Below the pieces are notes generated by a model that saw only the letters and a program-made list of their open reading frames with translations, was not told where the DNA came from and did not search any database. A stretch of DNA of 64,000 bases from Tillus elongatus (Eukaryota > Arthropoda > Insecta > Coleoptera > Cleridae): positions 194,360,407 through 194,424,406 of the forward strand of contig OZ023262.1 in assembly GCA_964006375.1 (NCBI GenBank). The letters are read 5' to 3'. Below are positions 1 to 14,070 of this stretch, piece after piece (within the stretch, counting starts at the first letter, position 1; every line of letters starts with the position of its first letter). The position numbers were made by a program, and so were the translations under genes.

Positions 1-1108
1 CGAATCACTATTTTAGTATAACTACTTGACATGAATTCGTCTTTATAGCTCAAACAAAATCACAGTAGTCATATAACCGTAAAGCAAATATTGATTAAAG
101 GGATACACAGAAAGACAAACAGCCCTAACTATCCTGTGCCCGTTAACGTAATTCCAAGATTTGCTGCTATTTGTTATGTTCCAACGGTATTATACTATTG
201 TCGTCTAAGTTATGGCTGCAAATTCCTGCTCATATCCTGATTTCCTTTCTCGGTACATATGTGGAATTCCAGCATATGTGTCTAAGTATGTAAGCAATGC
301 AGACCTCTGGTACAGTATGCTAAATAAAGGATATGCGGGCATGCCTCTGGAATTTCAAACATTATTTTCACTTACCTGATTTTACTGTTTGGTGCTTATT
401 CAATTAACGTATATGTATAAGTAATATGTATATTTTAAAATTGTATATTTTTTACAATATTAACTACTGTATTTTTTGCGTTGATATTCATGAAAGGCGA
501 AACGCGCGTACATCTAAGTCATCACAAACTGAATTGATGTGTCAAAAAATGAGCGTTAACTCGCCTTTCGGATAGTTCCATACAGATGTCCGACCTAAAC
601 GTGAAAGCTTGGATGATAGAGAAGAGAGAAGTGTATAATGTGACACTACAAGCGCAGACCTTTTTAGTTAGAATGAGTTTAAAAATTGAATTCTGGTAGA
701 GTTTAGAAATTTTAAAGTCCTGAGGTAGTTAGCTATGGTAACGAATTATTTCAGAGACCTTACGATCGTTTCGTTGACAATGTCAACATCTTCAGAGGAA
801 GAAATTTCGAACATAAAAAACTAGATCCCGTATATTTATATCGCGTCAAGGTAAACGAACTAGTCCGAAGTAAAGTTGTCGTGCAAGAACGATCGTTTGT
901 TTATTGCGCAGTGAAACTACTAGGTCGGAGACCTGCTTTAATCTTCTGGTCGACAAATTTATTACCCTTATCTAATATAGGTTTAAAAGGACCAGAGTTA
1001 TTTAAAGAATCGGCACGTTTCCTTTCGATCGAAATTTACTATGTGGATATTGGATCATGCCGATAAAGACATCTGGTGAGATAAACAACATCAACTCAAC
1101 TCATCTTT
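1..1108. other. no gene recognised
   Basis: AT-rich sequence without a recognisable coding region or known repeat. The longest open frames are about 60 codons and have no motif. Confidence 0.5.
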
Positions 1109-1238
1109 TAGTGAATTTTCTTTAAAAAAAATCACTAATGAGGAGATCTCGACTTTCAAATTTTGAAAAAATTTCTTCAAATGAGCGCTATTTAGGACCC
1201 CCGGAACCCAAATCCGAGGTTAGTGTCAGACTTTATAT

Positions 1239-1332
<94 letters not shown>

Positions 1333-2336
1333 GTGTCACACCTATAACTTAAAAAATAATGGACCGATTTTGATATAATTTGGCATATACCTTCCTTTCG
1401 CAAGTCGCTTGGATAAGTTCTTTATCCAGGAAAATCCGCCGAGGTTTTCCCGGAAAATTTTGTGTTTTCTTTCGAAAAAAATCGAAAAAAATTTATATCT
1501 CCAAAATTAACAAAGTAAGGGCAACCGAATTTGAAACGCGGGTTTATATCATTAGGGGCAAGCTACCTACCAAAATCTAGCTTTGTAGGTTAAAGGACAA
1601 AAAAGTTACAGGCATTCAAAGAAAAATAAATTTGGGTTCTCCTCAAAACGTCAAAATCGCGATTTTAAACGTCAAAATTGGTGAGTACCTTCCTTTTGCA
1701 AGTGGCTTGGATATGTTCGTTATCCAGGAAAATCCGACGAGGTTTTCCCGGAAAATTTTGTGTTTTCTTTCGCAAAAAAGTTATATCTCCAAAATTAACA
1801 AAGTAAGGGCAACCAAATTTTATACGCGGGTTTATATCATTACAGGCAAGTTACCTACCAAAATTTAGCTCTGTAGGTCAAAAGACAAAAAAGTTATAGG
1901 CATTTAAACAAAAATAAATTCAAAGTCAAAGTTGCGATTTAAACGTCAAAATTGGCAACATTTAGGAAAAGAACTTGAATCTAATACGGGCTATGAAAAT
2001 AAAATGTCTCAAGAAGAATGTTTTACAAACCCTGAAGTCTTAGTTTCAACCGTCATTGTCCTTCATTTTAATAAAATGTTTCCAGAAAATTCATTTCAAA
2101 TAGACCCTTTCTCTGATGCGTGGCAGTAGTCTTAGCTATAGAGTTTATCGTTAATAGTATATAATTTTTGTAGAATTTTCGTAAAAAAAATCAATAAAGC
2201 TCAATATATCTGTTATTATACCAGATATGAAAAAAAATCGTATATATTAATTATAGGGTGTCTTGAGCTACATCTTAAAAAATTATTTCTACAATTACAG
2301 GCTGGCCCATAAGTCGTTGTTGATACAAATTTTCTT
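1109..2336 (+). repeat. AT-cored composite repeat, copy 1
   Basis: It opens with a hairpin made of AGTGAATTTTC and its near-complement, then GAGGAGATC, about 90 bp and an (AT)n tract. The body contains recurring words such as TGGATAAGTTCGTTA and CAAAGTAAGGGCAACC. About 300 bp of the body is present twice in tandem, near 1385-1690 and 1690-1990, so this copy has an internal duplication. The next copy starts directly at its end. It is noncoding: its open frames are short and are not conserved between copies. Confidence 0.75.
1242..1328. repeat. (AT)n microsatellite
   Basis: Uninterrupted AT dinucleotide run inside composite repeat copy 1. Confidence 0.97.
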
Positions 2337-2468
2337 TTTAGTGAATTTTCTTAAAAAAAATTCACTAATGAGGAGATCCCGACTTTTGAATTTTGAAAAA
2401 ATTTTTTCAAATGACCGCTAATTAGGCCCCCCAGAACACATATCCGGGATCAGTTTCAATTTTTATAT

Positions 2469-2586
<118 letters not shown>

Positions 2587-3394
2587 CACACCGATAACTC
2601 AAAAAATTATAGGCCGATTTTGATTAAATTTGGTGAGTACCTTCCTTTTACAAATGGCTTGGATAAGTTCGTTAACCAGGAAAATCGGCCTAGGTTTTCC
2701 CGGAAAATTTTGAGTTTTCTTTCGAAAAAAATTGTAAAAAATTTATATCTCAAAAATTAACAAAGTAACGGCAACCAAATTTGGTACGCGGGTTTATATC
2801 ATTATACGTAAGCTACCTACCAAAATTTAGCTTTGTAGATCAAAAGACAAAAAAGTTATAGGCATTTAAATAAAAATTTATTGGGATTTTCCTCAAAATG
2901 TCAAAATTGCGATTTAAAACGTCAAAAATTGGCAACATTTAGGCAAAGAACTTGAATCTAGTACGGTCTATGGAAAGAAAATGTCTCAAGAAGAATGTTT
3001 CACAAACCCAGAAGTCTTAGCATCAACCGTCATTGTCCTTCATTTTACTAAAATGTTTCCAGAAAATTAATTTAAAATAGACCCTTTCTCTGATACTTGG
3101 CAGTAGCCTTAGCTATAGAGTTTATCATTTAATGGTATATAATTTTTGTCGAATTTTCGTAAAAAATCAATAAAGCTCTATATATCCGTTATTATACAAG
3201 ATATGAAATTTTTTTTATATATTAATTATTGGGTGTCTTGAGCTACATCTTAAAAAATATTTCTACAATCATAGGGTGGCCCATAAGTCGTTGGTGATAC
3301 AAATTTTCTTATTTTTTTAATCAAACACGCCTTATGTTATTGCATTTTTGCATTTTCCATCGAAATATAATGCATGTTTGTAAGAAAAGAAATT

Positions 3395-3713
3395 CTGGAT
3401 GCAGCAAGTGCGTTATGGTAGCGAATTTTGATCAAATGCTTTATATTTGAATAGCCCAATTTGCTATTAACCTATAAGGTTGACCAAGAAACGAGTTTTT
3501 GTGGGAACACTTTAAGTTAGCTTTTGAAAATTTTTGTACATTTTCACACAATAAAGTTATTTTTATGAAACCTGGCACATTGTTTTTACTATATAGGTTA
3601 TACTGGTAACCAAAATTGATGCCTGCTTTCTTAAATAAAAAGAAAACAGACATATTTGCAATAAAAACATATTTAAGAAAATTCGCTACCATAACGCACT
3701 TGCTGCGTCCCGA
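3395..3713. mobile_element. MITE-like element with about 37-bp TIRs
   Basis: The left end CTGGATGCAGCAAGTGCGTT is matched in inverse orientation by AACGCACTTGCTGCGTCC at the right end. The interior of about 240 bp is noncoding and recurs at 22080, 23305, 31170, 34050, 34925 and 51345. No transposase is associated, and the family assignment is unknown. Confidence 0.65.
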
Positions 3714-3776
3714 GTTTTTTAAAAATAGAAAACTAAAAACCCAGATGTCTGTCTCACCATGTACACACATTCACAC

Positions 3777-3778
<2 letters not shown>

Positions 3779-3836
<58 letters not shown>

Positions 3837-3841
3837 TATAA
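3779..3841. repeat. (AT)n microsatellite, interrupted
   Basis: AT run with one GTAT interruption, directly after a CACACATTCACACA segment. Confidence 0.95.
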
Positions 3842-4209
3842 TCTTCCTTAACTTAAATTATACAGTATGTTTATACAAGAAGACTTTTGCCATGCAATAG
3901 CATAATTTAGTAAAATCATATACAAACCTGCTTGCAGTTATATTCCAAATTCGACAATTTTCAAATTTTCAAATACTAAAAATTGTTTTAGCTTTCATGT
4001 CTTCCATCTAACGATTGCGCATGCATGTTAGTCTTTCCATCAAATATTTTTACCCACAATCTTCTTCTAATAGGCCATTATTTTACTGACATTATAAATT
4101 TTGTATGAGTCAAAAATGAAGTTACACAAAGTATGTTGCATCGAAGACATTGCTTCGGTGTCATATTGTCTATTATTGTCTCTTATCTGGTTTCAATGTC
4201 CACATTATA
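3842..4209. other. no feature recognised
   Basis: AT-rich spacer. I see no gene or repeat family. Confidence 0.4.
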
Positions 4210-5605
4210 TGTACTAGTTTTGTAGCAAGAATGAAACAAATGACCTGACTTGACCCCGGGTATGGGGTCTAGGGGCCCTAGTTCGCGCTAACCGGAAGAA
4301 TTTTTTTAAATTCAAAAGTGGAGATCTCCCCATCAGTGAATTATTGCTACGAAAATTCGCTTAAAACGCACAAATCCAAAATATTTTGTGTGGATAACAG
4401 TACCTTTCTTTTGCATGTGGCTTGAATAAGTTCGTTAGCCAGGCAAATCGGCCCAGGTTTTTCCGGAAAATGTTGTGTTTTCTTTCGTAAGAATATATAT
4501 CTCCGGAAACGACAAAGTAAGGGCAACCAAATTTGGTACGCGTGTTTGTGTTATAAAGAGTGAACCGTGTTCCAAAATCTAGCTCTGTAGGTTGAACGAC
4601 GCAAAAGTTATGGACAGTTAAAAAAAATGGAACTTTCCTCCAACCGTCAAAGTCACGATTTGAAACGTCAAAATTGGCAACATTTAGGCAAACAAATACG
4701 AGTTATGTAAAGAAAATGTTGCAAGAGGAGTGCCCTACAAACCCTTACGTTTCAGCCTCAACTGCCATTGTGCTTCACTTTACAAAAATATTTCCAGAAA
4801 TTTCATTTCGAACAGACTCTTTCTCTGATGCTTTGGCAGTGGCTTTACTTAAGTTTATGGTTTAACGGTCTATAATTTTTTTTAGTTAATTTTCGTAGAA
4901 AAAATCGTTAATGAGGAGACTGCGACTTTTGAATTTTAAAAAGGTTTCTTAAAATAAGTGCAAACTAGGCTCCTAGAATCCATATCCGGGTTTAGTTTCA
5001 GTTTTTATCTATTTACATATATACAGGGTGACGAATTTCTACGGTAAAGGTCAATGTGATTGTTATTATGCAAGATACGAGAAAACATTAATTACAGGGT
5101 GTCTTGAGCTTTATCTCATAAAATTATTTTGACAATCACCGGCTGGCCCATAGTCGTTGGTGATACCTACAATTTTTTTCCGAACATTCCTTATAATATT
5201 GCATTTTTGCATTTTCATCGAAATATAATGCAGGTTTGTAAAAAAAGCGAGACGCATTAAGTGCGTTTTGGTAGCGAATTTTCATTAAATGCTTCAAATT
5301 TCAAACATTTTTAGTTAATATTCGGAAAATTTGTGTACATTTTCAAACAATAAATTATTTTGATAACATATGGTATATTTTTTCTACTATATTGGTTATA
5401 CAGGTAACCAAATTGATGCCTGCTTGCATTAAAAACATATTTTCTATTAAAAATTTGTTTATGAGAATTAAGTTTCATAACACACTTGCTGTGTCCAGAC
5501 TTTTTTTAAATCGAACACCTCTTATATTATTGTATGTTGGCATCCTTCCTCGAATTATAGTGCATGCTTGTAAGAAAACAATTAGATAGCGTTCATCGTT
5601 TTCTG
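4210..5605. repeat. rearranged composite repeat, copy 3
   Basis: It starts with a reversed hairpin-side fragment (4210-4355). A direct-orientation body follows (about 4385-4870), then a second hairpin-side piece (4876-5022) ending at ACAGGGTGACGAATTTC. The last part is a MITE-like segment (about 5250-5498) with diverged ends. The (AT)n tract is reduced to a few bases. It is an older copy than the neighbours, judged from the mismatches. Confidence 0.6.
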
Positions 5606-6156
<551 letters not shown>

Positions 6157-6584
6157 AACTTATTTAATTATTCTTAAACTTTTCACATTTTTGGCACACA
6201 TCAAAAATTATGATAAGGCCATTTACCAATAGATAGCAGAGTCCCATGAAATTGACGCATCCAGAAAGGTTTTTGTGTATATTATTCGTCGGAAAAAATC
6301 GAGATCGCGTATACAGGGCGCTCTTAAATAGTGACTGAATTTGAAAAAATTCGAATTGCAATAACTCAATTTTTTTTAATGAAACAGCCTGTATTTGTGT
6401 TTCAAAAGTGAAGGACATGCCCTCTGCTTCAAGTTTTATGTAACACTCCTTATACTTACAGACTCTAGTTTTGGTTATATTTACATTTATAATTGCATAC
6501 CATTCTAATCACCGATCAGATTATGTGTAATTAGCGAATTTTCTAAGAAAAATATTAAAATATTTAAACTAACTTTGGTACGAG

Positions 6585-7100
6585 AGCCTCGCTGGATCAG
6601 TGGTAAGAACGTGTGCCTCTGAACCGAGGGGTACTGGGTTCGATCCCAGGGTTCTACTTTCACATTTTTAGCAGATACTGTAACATTAACATCAACCGAG
6701 GTTGTAGCATTATATTTGAGCAAGTTACATGTACGCCTTCCGGAGGGGGCATAAAGCCGTCGGTCCCGTGTCGTAGCGATATAGGGCACATTAAATATCC
6801 CTACTCTCCTTACATAAAGACAGGGGTTCGGCAAAATTTCTAGGATAGTAATAGTAATAGTAATAGTTTATTATGACAATAATAGTACAAAGCGCCTTAC
6901 AAATAAGTATTCTACTTGTGCTTGCAAACAGCGCAATTTAGTCAGTTTTCATCCAAACGTTGATATTCCAAATTTATTGACAATGACACTTTTCTAATTT
7001 GGCAGACTTCAAATTTTGATCAATAGTGAGGTGAAACTACCCCCTGGCGTCCGTGACAGGCTATAGGCGCGAAAATAGACCGACCCTAAAGAAAAAATTA
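6585..7100 (+). mobile_element. tRNA-derived SINE with internal insertion
   Basis: The 5' head is tRNA-like. A box A-like TGGATCAGTGGTAAG lies near 6593 and a canonical box B GGTTCGATCCC at 6637-6647; these are the internal RNA polymerase III promoter elements. The SINE body continues with CCGTCGGTCCCGTG and the tail section GAGGTGAAACT...CCTGGCGTC. Compared with the two copies at 50.4-51.2 kb, about 180 bp are inserted near 6845-7027, flanked by ATAGT. The anticodon-loop region resembles CTCTGAA, so a tRNA-Gln-like origin is possible but weak. It is not a functional tRNA gene, because the acceptor arms do not pair. Confidence 0.8.
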
Positions 7101-7223
7101 AGTTTGGTACAAAAGCGATAAGAAATAGTGAAATTGATAAGACTCTTTACGTTTATATTTTCATAATATATAAGTAGCTGATAGGTTGATTTCACATATC
7201 TCAAATGAAATTTTAAAGTGACA

Positions 7224-7425
7224 GGTTTTTTCTCCGTCCCTCAGGGCTCGTCCGCGTCTTTGCCGCCCCGATAACACTGCAGCCCTTGGCTTATTGTGCA
7301 TGCCCTTAGTCTTTCTACTCCACCCATTCCGAAATCACTGTGCCTCGAACTAGTCTGCACAGCGATTGGTAGGGTGAAGTTTTATATTGCCCTGTCTCCG
7401 GTCTAGACTGACCGTAGATCATTTG
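7224..7425 (-). mobile_element. non-LTR retrotransposon 3' end
   Basis: It matches the reverse complement of 22575-22755, and its inner end matches 27800-27910. Shared words include GTGCAGACTAGTTC and CCAATCGCTGTGC. A short T run near 7227 would be the poly(A) tail on the minus strand. It is a 5'-truncated insertion carrying only the 3' UTR. Confidence 0.65.
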
Positions 7426-7794
7426 TCAAGTGACAGGTTTAAGTAATGTTCTTATTTCTGAGAGGTTTTGACATGAAAATATGAGTATTTTTCCACTTAT
7501 ACTTTTCTTTGCTGGTTCAAATTTATGCGAAAAGTTATATTAAAAAAAAAATTACATTTTTTTAAAATCTTAATTACAGATTGGGTATGTAAGTAATATG
7601 AATTTCATGTGTTCTTTTAGCAATTTTTTGGAAAAAAAATTTAGTCAGTTTTCGCATAAATATTTTGTGGTTCTGTAGAAATCATTATTTGCGAAACTGT
7701 TGTAAAATTTCGGTAATTAATAATAAATGTTTAATAAGTTATCGTAAAAAACATGTTTTCGGATTTTCGTGAAAAAATTGTTCGTCGAATAGCT
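7426..7794. other. no feature recognised
   Basis: AT-rich sequence with short poly(A) runs. I see no gene. Confidence 0.4.
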
Positions 7795-8036
7795 TGAAGG
7801 GGTTCGTTAGCGAGGAAAATCGGACCAGTTTTTACGAGATATTTGAGGTTCATTTCTGTAAATATGTTGTAGTTTTTCAAACAATTAGGTTATTTTTATG
7901 AAATATGGTACCATGTTTCTACTATATAGGTTATACTGGTAACCTAATTTGATGCCTGCTTTTATAAAAAATACAAATTTGCTATTAAATACATTTTTAT
8001 GAAAATTCACTACCATGACGCTTTGGCTGCGTCCAG
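7795..8036 (+). repeat. composite repeat / MITE right-end fragment
   Basis: It contains the body word GGTTCGTTAGC, the interior words GGTTATACTGGTAACC and GATGCCTGCTTT, and a right end GAAAATTCACTACC...GCTGCGTCCAG. The left half is missing. Confidence 0.6.
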
Positions 8037-9614
8037 AATTTTTTAACTTGGTTGAATAACTATAAGTTTCACAGAAGACTACATTTTGCAACGGATGAGT
8101 TTTTATTATTGTCATTTAAATCAATTTAAAAACTATTGGCATTGCAAAATTACGAACATCAATTTACGATTTTAAATAAAAATTTCAACTGTCATATTTT
8201 CAGTATCGGGAAAACAGTAACAGCTGTTTGTGAATGGTGAACATAAACACATACACGATCATAACAAGTTTGATATAAAATGAAACGGTTAAAATCGATA
8301 TCTAAACTGGAACATTACAAACAAAAACACTTATCGTTACCACCTCCTTCCAACCAATATTTTAGATATAAAACAGATCCGTAACACAATACGATAACTA
8401 CTTCTGAAAACAATTACACGAGCTAACTTTTTCGATAAGGCTAACAAATTTCAAAGTAATCGTTTACAAAAGGCCATTGTAAAGTTACAATCTATGTACC
8501 AATGTTATCGCTGGAATACTCACTCGGAATGAAACGGTGATCATCAAGAGCAACTGAACGTTACAATGAAAACGACGAACTCGACATGTTATTAGGAGTA
8601 CACAGATAAAAATGCGCAAACAATTTGCAATAAATAAGGGTGATAAAAATCAGCTATCTCTATCTTCATCGATCGTATCTTTACTGTGTAGCAAAGGGGC
8701 TTATCAAATTCAAATTTACAGAAAGCTACTGCTTTTTTTTTACTTGACAAAGAGAGTTTAGATCCAGAGTGAGAAGCCTTTTCTATTCCCTTAGGATGAA
8801 TATCGGGATTTAGTTTGAGATAATGTATACATCATCCAGAATAACTGAACTGAAGTTTGTTTACACTCCCAGTTGACCAACTTGATACAGTGTGTGTGTG
8901 TATTATCGACCCTACGTGAGTTTGAAATAGGTAACAGGCTTAAAGTTTAGACTGATGTAAATTTGTGCCAGTTCTTGGAAGTTTGGACAGTTTATAATTT
9001 AGGATTTACCAAGTAAAGCTAATTGCCAAGAAAATAAATTTGCGACTCAATTAAAGCAGATTATAACATGAAGATTTTAATACAATGTATCTTAAATTAT
9101 CTGAAGATGAGATTTTGGACAGTCATTTAGATAGCATCCTGAAGGAGGTATTATTTTGGGTTGTTTTGTTTGGGAAAAAATAAACTTGACATATGTGTTA
9201 GGTGTGTAATTGATAACATAGCACTTTAACCGCTATCGTATCATTGTTGAAGATTACTACCACAGCAGTAAAAGAAACACCAGGCAGAAATCCAAAGTGA
9301 TCACAGCTTGTAAACCTAAAAAACTCAGCTACTTTATCTAATTACGATCCTAAAGTTTACCTTTTGTGAAAAAATTAGGAATAAAAGAAATAAGTTAACG
9401 TATGTACAGGATATTTCGCAATTAACGGATACAAAGTAACTGTAGATCTACCATTCTAGATTGTAGATGGTTTAACGAGTCGTATAGGCATTTGGCCTCT
9501 TAGTGCGGAGAACCCAATGGTTTTTTTGTGGATGACCCTTTGATCTAATGTTTGCCCAAATGGGAACGCTGAGAAGAATCCATATTCTAAAATTTTATGT
9601 TAAGGCCATAACTT
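8037..9614. other. no gene recognised
   Basis: AT-rich sequence of 1.6 kb without long open frames or family repeats that I can recognise. It is one of the least repeat-like stretches of the window, but no host exon is evident. Confidence 0.4.
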
Positions 9615-9704
9615 TCAATTGCCCCTATATTTTGGGCGGCACGACAAAAAGGAACAAGATAAACATTTTCTGAGAAGGACACAACTGTTAAAACATTCAA
9701 TCAA

Positions 9705-10880
<1,176 letters not shown>

Positions 10881-11118
10881 GAGTAAGAAATTTTAAATTG
10901 TAAAATTAAGTTGTTTCCTGTAATCTAAAGGATTTTTATTAGTGAGAAAAAGAAAGGAAATTGTAGTGTGAATTAGTATTTCGCTGTTAATGTTTCTCAA
11001 ACCCTTACAGAGCACTTTCAATGTCATCTCGATGTATCAGGCCTCTGTGACAATTATTATTTGTCAAAAAACTGGTGATTTTTTATTACAGTTATTTTAT
11101 CAGCCACAGACTTTTGCT

Positions 11119-11250
11119 ATTAGTGAATTTTCATTAAGAAAATAAGAAAATTCACTAATAGAGAGGTGTCGACGGTGAGACTTTCGGAAAATTTCTTCAA
11201 ATGAGCACGAATTGGGGCTTCTTGAACCCATTTCCAAGGTCAGTTAAAAT

Positions 11251-11348
<98 letters not shown>

Positions 11349-11350
11349 AC
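11119..11350 (+). repeat. composite repeat, hairpin-side fragment
   Basis: Hairpin end with AGTGAATTTTC at 11120 and its complement before 11160, then GAGAGGTGTCGACGG and an (AT)n tract. The right half beyond the tract is not recognisable. Confidence 0.7.
11253..11345. repeat. (AT)n microsatellite
   Basis: Uninterrupted AT run. Confidence 0.97.
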
Positions 11351-11790
11351 AAATACTCCACTTCACAATTATCCCAACTTTGTCGCTACTGTAGCCATTT
11401 TGATTTTACTAGTTAATAAAATAAAAAAACTTTAATTGATTTTTGCACTCTATACAGCGCGAAACTAACAAAAATAATAATAACACATTATTTCATTATT
11501 TTCTAAACTTTTAATATTACTCGTCTTTCTGCAATGATGATTCCTATCTATTTCACATAATTAAGTAGGAAGTAGGACTTAGCTTTATGTGTTTAATACG
11601 TTTTGTATAGTTGTTAAACAATACTATCGTCAACTATAACCTTAATCATTTTAATAGTGTTTATACTTTTAGTGAATTTCCATTAAGAAGATTCACTAAT
11701 AGAGAGGTATCGATGGGAAGAATTTTGGAAATTTTCTTCAAATGAGCGCAAATTAGGGTCCCTAGAACCCAAATCAAAGGTCAGTTAAAA

Positions 11791-11792
<2 letters not shown>

Positions 11793-11867
<75 letters not shown>
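11793..11867. repeat. (AT)n microsatellite
   Basis: AT run; its last TA is the apparent target-site duplication of the element that follows. Confidence 0.96.
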
Positions 11868-11870
<3 letters not shown>

Positions 11871-12209
11871 TGTGGAACAGCCAAATGGAATAAATTCGAT
11901 AACGGATAAATGAGGACGTGTTGGGAAAAACGCTTGGACACGTCGGTTTGTATTTTTAACTGCGCATCTTTTTCAAGAAAAAAAAAATTATTTAGGGTGC
12001 GTCATGTGACAGTGGCCAATACCAACTTTCTTATTTTAAATACAAGCCCCTGTATATTATTAATTTTTTGGATTCTTCAGAAAATTCTAGACATAATTCA
12101 TGTACAATGTCCTATACCTATCTTCAACTGTTTCGGAAATATTAAGTATTTTCAGATTTATTACAAAAATTAACATTAAAAATAGAAAATTATTTTATTT
12201 CACAAATTC
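11868..12209 (+). repeat. left TIR of DD41D element
   Basis: Inverted match to 13596-13935, roughly 97 percent identical by eye, with one small indel and a few substitutions. Confidence 0.88.
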
Positions 12210-12266
12210 TAATAAGAAATACTGATTATTTCTTAATAATTTAAAAAAACAAAAAAAAAATTAATG

Positions 12267-13355
12267 TCAATGTAGTAAATGTTCAAAATGCTCGCCACGA
12301 ACATCTTGGCAACATGCTAATCTGGTATAGAAATGTCTTCTAACATTACTCAACATCTCAGGCGTGACTGATCTAATCGCAAGCGTGATTCGTCTTTTTA
12401 AGTCATCTAAGTTGAGGGGCTTAGTTTTGTATACAATACTTTTGACATATCCCCACAAAAAGTAGTCTAATAGCGACAGATCAGGAGATCGTGCTGGCCA
12501 TTCTATCGATCCGCGCCTTCCTATCCACCGATTTGGAAAAATTTGGTTCAGGTACTGCCGGACATTGATTTGGTAATGGGGCGGTGCTCCATCTTGCTGA
12601 AACCATATTTTATTGGCAGGAACTTGTGGGTTTGCTGGATCTGGATATAAGTTTGTCAAAGTTGGCACGACATTATTTTGGAGCAGTTCTAAATATTTAT
12701 CCCCATTCAAGTTGCCATCAATGAAAAAGGGACCTACGATATGATTTCCAACAATTCCTGCCCAAACATTAACTTTTTCAGGATATTGCGTATGTTCCTC
12801 TCTCATCCAATGAGGATTCTCATTAGACCAATAGCGGCAATTTTGACGATTAACATGACCGTGAAGTGTAAATGTGCTCTCATCAGAAAACAAAACATCT
12901 TCTAATTGGATCACATTGTTATCTAACATTGCCATCATTTGTTCACAAAAATACGTTCTCCTATCGAAATCGTCCTCCATGAGCTCCTGAGTTGGTATCA
13001 TTTTATAGGGATGCATTTTACTTTCCTTTAATGTTCGAAAAATTGCTGTGTGGCTAACGTTGAATAGTTGGGCTGCTTGTCGACCAGAAGTATGTGGGTT
13101 TTCTTGAAACTCAAGCGTAATATCCAATTTCGTATCATCACTTACTGCATTGGCAGCTACTTTTTTTATCTGTCTCACATGACCAAGCTCGCGAAACTGC
13201 TTTTCTATTTTGTTAATTGTTCCTTGGGATACAGGCGGCAAATTTGGAAATTTTTCGTGAAATAAGCGAGACACTTCCATCTGTGTCCGTGTGTTATCTC
13301 CATAACCAATCATTTGTAGAATGGTTATTTTGTGCATTTCTGTTAAATAAACCAT
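12267..13355 (-). CDS. mariner-like transposase, DD41D, intact
   Basis: A 362-residue transposase that would cut and paste its own element at TA dinucleotides in the nucleus. Residues about 5-60 form an N-terminal helix-turn-helix resembling the DUF4817 region of insect transposases. A second HTH follows (about 85-115, with HTSGRQAAQLF). The DDE/D nuclease core has D158 in FSDEST, D255 in WFQQDGAPPHY and D297 in ARSPDLSLLDYF. The gap between the last two is 41 residues, hence DD41D. HFEHLLH at the C-terminus is typical of the family. The ATG at 13355 gives the expected length, and the frame has no stop or frameshift. The gene is on the minus strand, between the TIRs and inside a composite-repeat AT tract. 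No intron is seen, unlike the related gene at 18250. Function is inferred from family; activity is not shown. Confidence 0.92.
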   Translation of the reverse strand: MVYLTEMHKITILQMIGYGDNTRTQMEVSRLFHEKFPNLPPVSQGTINKIEKQFRELGHVRQIKKVAANAVSDDTKLDITLEFQENPHTSGRQAAQLFNVSHTAIFRTLKESKMHPYKMIPTQELMEDDFDRRTYFCEQMMAMLDNNVIQLEDVLFSDESTFTLHGHVNRQNCRYWSNENPHWMREEHTQYPEKVNVWAGIVGNHIVGPFFIDGNLNGDKYLELLQNNVVPTLTNLYPDPANPQVPANKIWFQQDGAPPHYQINVRQYLNQIFPNRWIGRRGSIEWPARSPDLSLLDYFLWGYVKSIVYKTKPLNLDDLKRRITLAIRSVTPEMLSNVRRHFYTRLACCQDVRGEHFEHLLH

Positions 13356-13595
13356 TTTTCTGATATTATTACGTACAGTTAACGAAATTCAAACGACAAT
13401 AGCACTGACACTAATCACTACTGTCATGCAGGCAGACAACAAGTTGCTAAGGCTACGAGTTTTATACGAACAGAAAGAAAACTGTTTTTGTTTTTGTTTC
13501 ATTTCATATCAGTAAAAAGAAACGCAGGAATGGTTTTTGTTTACTTTCTCATTATCAAGAGCTGAATGGGAAATAAGTATTGAATGCAATGTAGC

Positions 13596-13935
13596 GAATT
13601 TGTGAAATAAAATAATTTTCTATTTTTAATGTTAATTTTTGTAATAAATCTGAAAATACTTAATATTTCCGAAACAGTTGGTATAGGTATAGAACATTGT
13701 ACATGAATTATGTCTAGAATTTTCTGAAGAATCCAAAAAATTTATAATATACAGGGGCTTGTGTTTAAAATAAGAAAGTTGGTATTGGCCACTGTCACAT
13801 GACGCACCCTATATAATTTTTTTTTCTTGAAAAAGATGCGCAGTTAAAAATACAAATCGACGTGTCCAAGCGTTTTTCCCAACACGCCCTCATTTATCCG
13901 TTATCGAATTTATTCCATTTGGCTGTTCCACACTG
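13596..13935 (-). repeat. right TIR of DD41D element
   Basis: Inverted partner of 11868-12209, ending CCACACTG before a TA. Confidence 0.88.
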
Positions 13936-14070
13936 TATATATATCTGTGTGTATCCAATCGATAACTCAAAAAATGCTTGACCAGTCAAATACAAATTTG
14001 GAAATCCCCTTAGTCTTGTTAATAGCTTGAATGAGTTCGTTAGGCAGTTTTGACACTCAATTACTTTTAG

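Larger units (their letters stand above)
11868..13935 (-). mobile_element. complete mariner-like (DD41D) DNA transposon
   Basis: A 2068-bp element with termini CAGTGTGGAACAGCC and its reverse complement, flanked on both sides by TA, the standard target-site duplication of the Tc1/mariner superfamily. The TIRs are about 340 bp (11868-12209 and 13596-13935) and differ at only a handful of positions by eye. A single intact transposase gene fills the space between them. Intact gene, matched ends and low divergence between TIRs suggest a recent, possibly still mobilisable insertion. Confidence 0.9.
11668..14070 (+). repeat. composite repeat interrupted by DD41D element
   Basis: The hairpin side (11668-11792) and (AT)n tract lie left of the transposon. 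TATATATCTGTGTGTATCC and GATAACTCAAAAAATG, which normally follow the tract, lie right of it from 13938. The mariner-like element therefore entered the AT tract of a pre-existing copy. Confidence 0.75.

Noticed and set aside
6594..6656. Functional tRNA gene
   Set aside because: Boxes A and B are present, but acceptor arms do not pair, and the unit recurs with a SINE body and tail.
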